Part shown: positions 63,967-64,000 of the stretch, piece by piece
Position numbering within the stretch: position 1 is the stretch's first letter
Layout: each line of letters opens with the position of its first letter
Made by a program: the position numbers and the translations under genes
The notes under the pieces: generated by a model
The model's database searches: none
What the model was told of the DNA's origin: nothing
What the model saw: the letters and a program-made list of their open reading frames with translations, nothing else
DNA from: Maridesulfovibrio salexigens DSM 2638
Lineage (GTDB): Bacteria > Desulfobacterota > Desulfovibrionia > Desulfovibrionales > Desulfovibrionaceae
Reading direction: 5' to 3'
Assembly (NCBI RefSeq): GCF_000023445.1
Contig: NC_012881.1
Coordinates: 1,431,501-1,495,500, forward strand
Length of the DNA stretch: 64,000 bases

Positions 63967-64000
63967 ATGAGCAATGCATATGATCTAATAATTCTTGGGG
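63967..64000 (+). CDS. Start of FAD/NAD(P) oxidoreductase (thioredoxin-reductase-like), cut by window end
   Basis: Only 11 codons are visible: ATG after SD GGAGG, then MSNAYDLIILG, the beginning of a dinucleotide-binding beta-alpha-beta (DLIILGxGPAG expected). Position after a thioredoxin gene favours a thioredoxin reductase. Confidence 0.6.
   Translation, partial: MSNAYDLIILG

Overview
The window reads as chromosomal DNA from a sulfate-reducing bacterium of the Desulfovibrio/Maridesulfovibrio type. The evidence is a periplasmic [FeFe] hydrogenase with a Tat-targeted small subunit and its HydE/F/G maturases, a squalene-hopene cyclase, an anaerobic sulfatase-maturase pair, a potABCD transporter, and the thrS-infC-rpmI-rplT-pheS-pheT operon. 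Base composition is moderate in housekeeping genes and clearly AT-rich in a few accessory genes. The genus is an inference; no rRNA is present.

Layout. 1-9.7 kb: a PEP-CTERM-like exported protein, a divergent APC permease/LysR pair, a small tRNA-editing-domain protein, glyA behind a ZTP (pfl) riboswitch, a PAP2 phosphatase, a glycosyltransferase, a periplasmic binding protein and hisHF. 9.9-20.1 kb: a J-domain protein, small metal/CoA-binding proteins, an M24 peptidase, a nitroreductase, an AT-rich membrane/coiled-coil gene bracketed by two identical terminator copies, a sequon-rich AMIN-domain protein, Fe-ADH, and a kinase/VOC/DsbD-like group. 20.1-29.5 kb: tRNA-Lys(CTT), a cysteine-cluster protein, an acyltransferase-like membrane protein, potABCD with small upstream genes, and a sigma-54 activator. 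29.8-37.7 kb: the hydrogenase locus, hydA-hydB, then TM1266-like regulator-hydG-aspartase-like-unknown-hydE-hydF with mostly overlapping or tightly spaced genes. 38-42 kb: a pentapeptide-repeat membrane protein, a small orphan, an outer-membrane barrel and a TetR regulator. 42-48.9 kb: the translation operon, with infC apparently starting at AUA. 49-55.7 kb: a Cys-type sulfatase with anSME, then TetR-shc-thioesterase. 55.9-59.7 kb: an accessory segment beside tRNA-Arg(CCT). 59.9-64 kb: NhaC antiporter, sulfatase-fold hydrolase, Crp/Fnr regulator, thioredoxin and the start of a reductase.

The most striking system is at 56.2-58.4 kb. It comprises a reverse transcriptase with catalytic YVDD, an intergenic region of about 170 nt closed by a perfect 11-bp inverted repeat (predicted ncRNA), and a three-TM protein resembling the SLATT pore-forming effectors. 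This is the architecture of a defence-associated RT system. Between two predicted hairpins the ncRNA carries a 13-nt single-stranded stretch containing two copies of AATCT, which could serve as a short repeat template. The segment sits just downstream of a tRNA gene and is followed by a truncated plasmid-type gene and a pair of imperfect direct repeats, as expected of an island.

Other points of interest: an uncharacterised protein and an aspartase relative embedded in the H-cluster maturation operon, a sulfatase-fold enzyme with Thr where the formylglycine Cys/Ser should be, and nine N-glycosylation sequons packed into about 50 residues of one membrane-anchored protein. No CRISPR array, insertion sequence or rRNA gene was seen.
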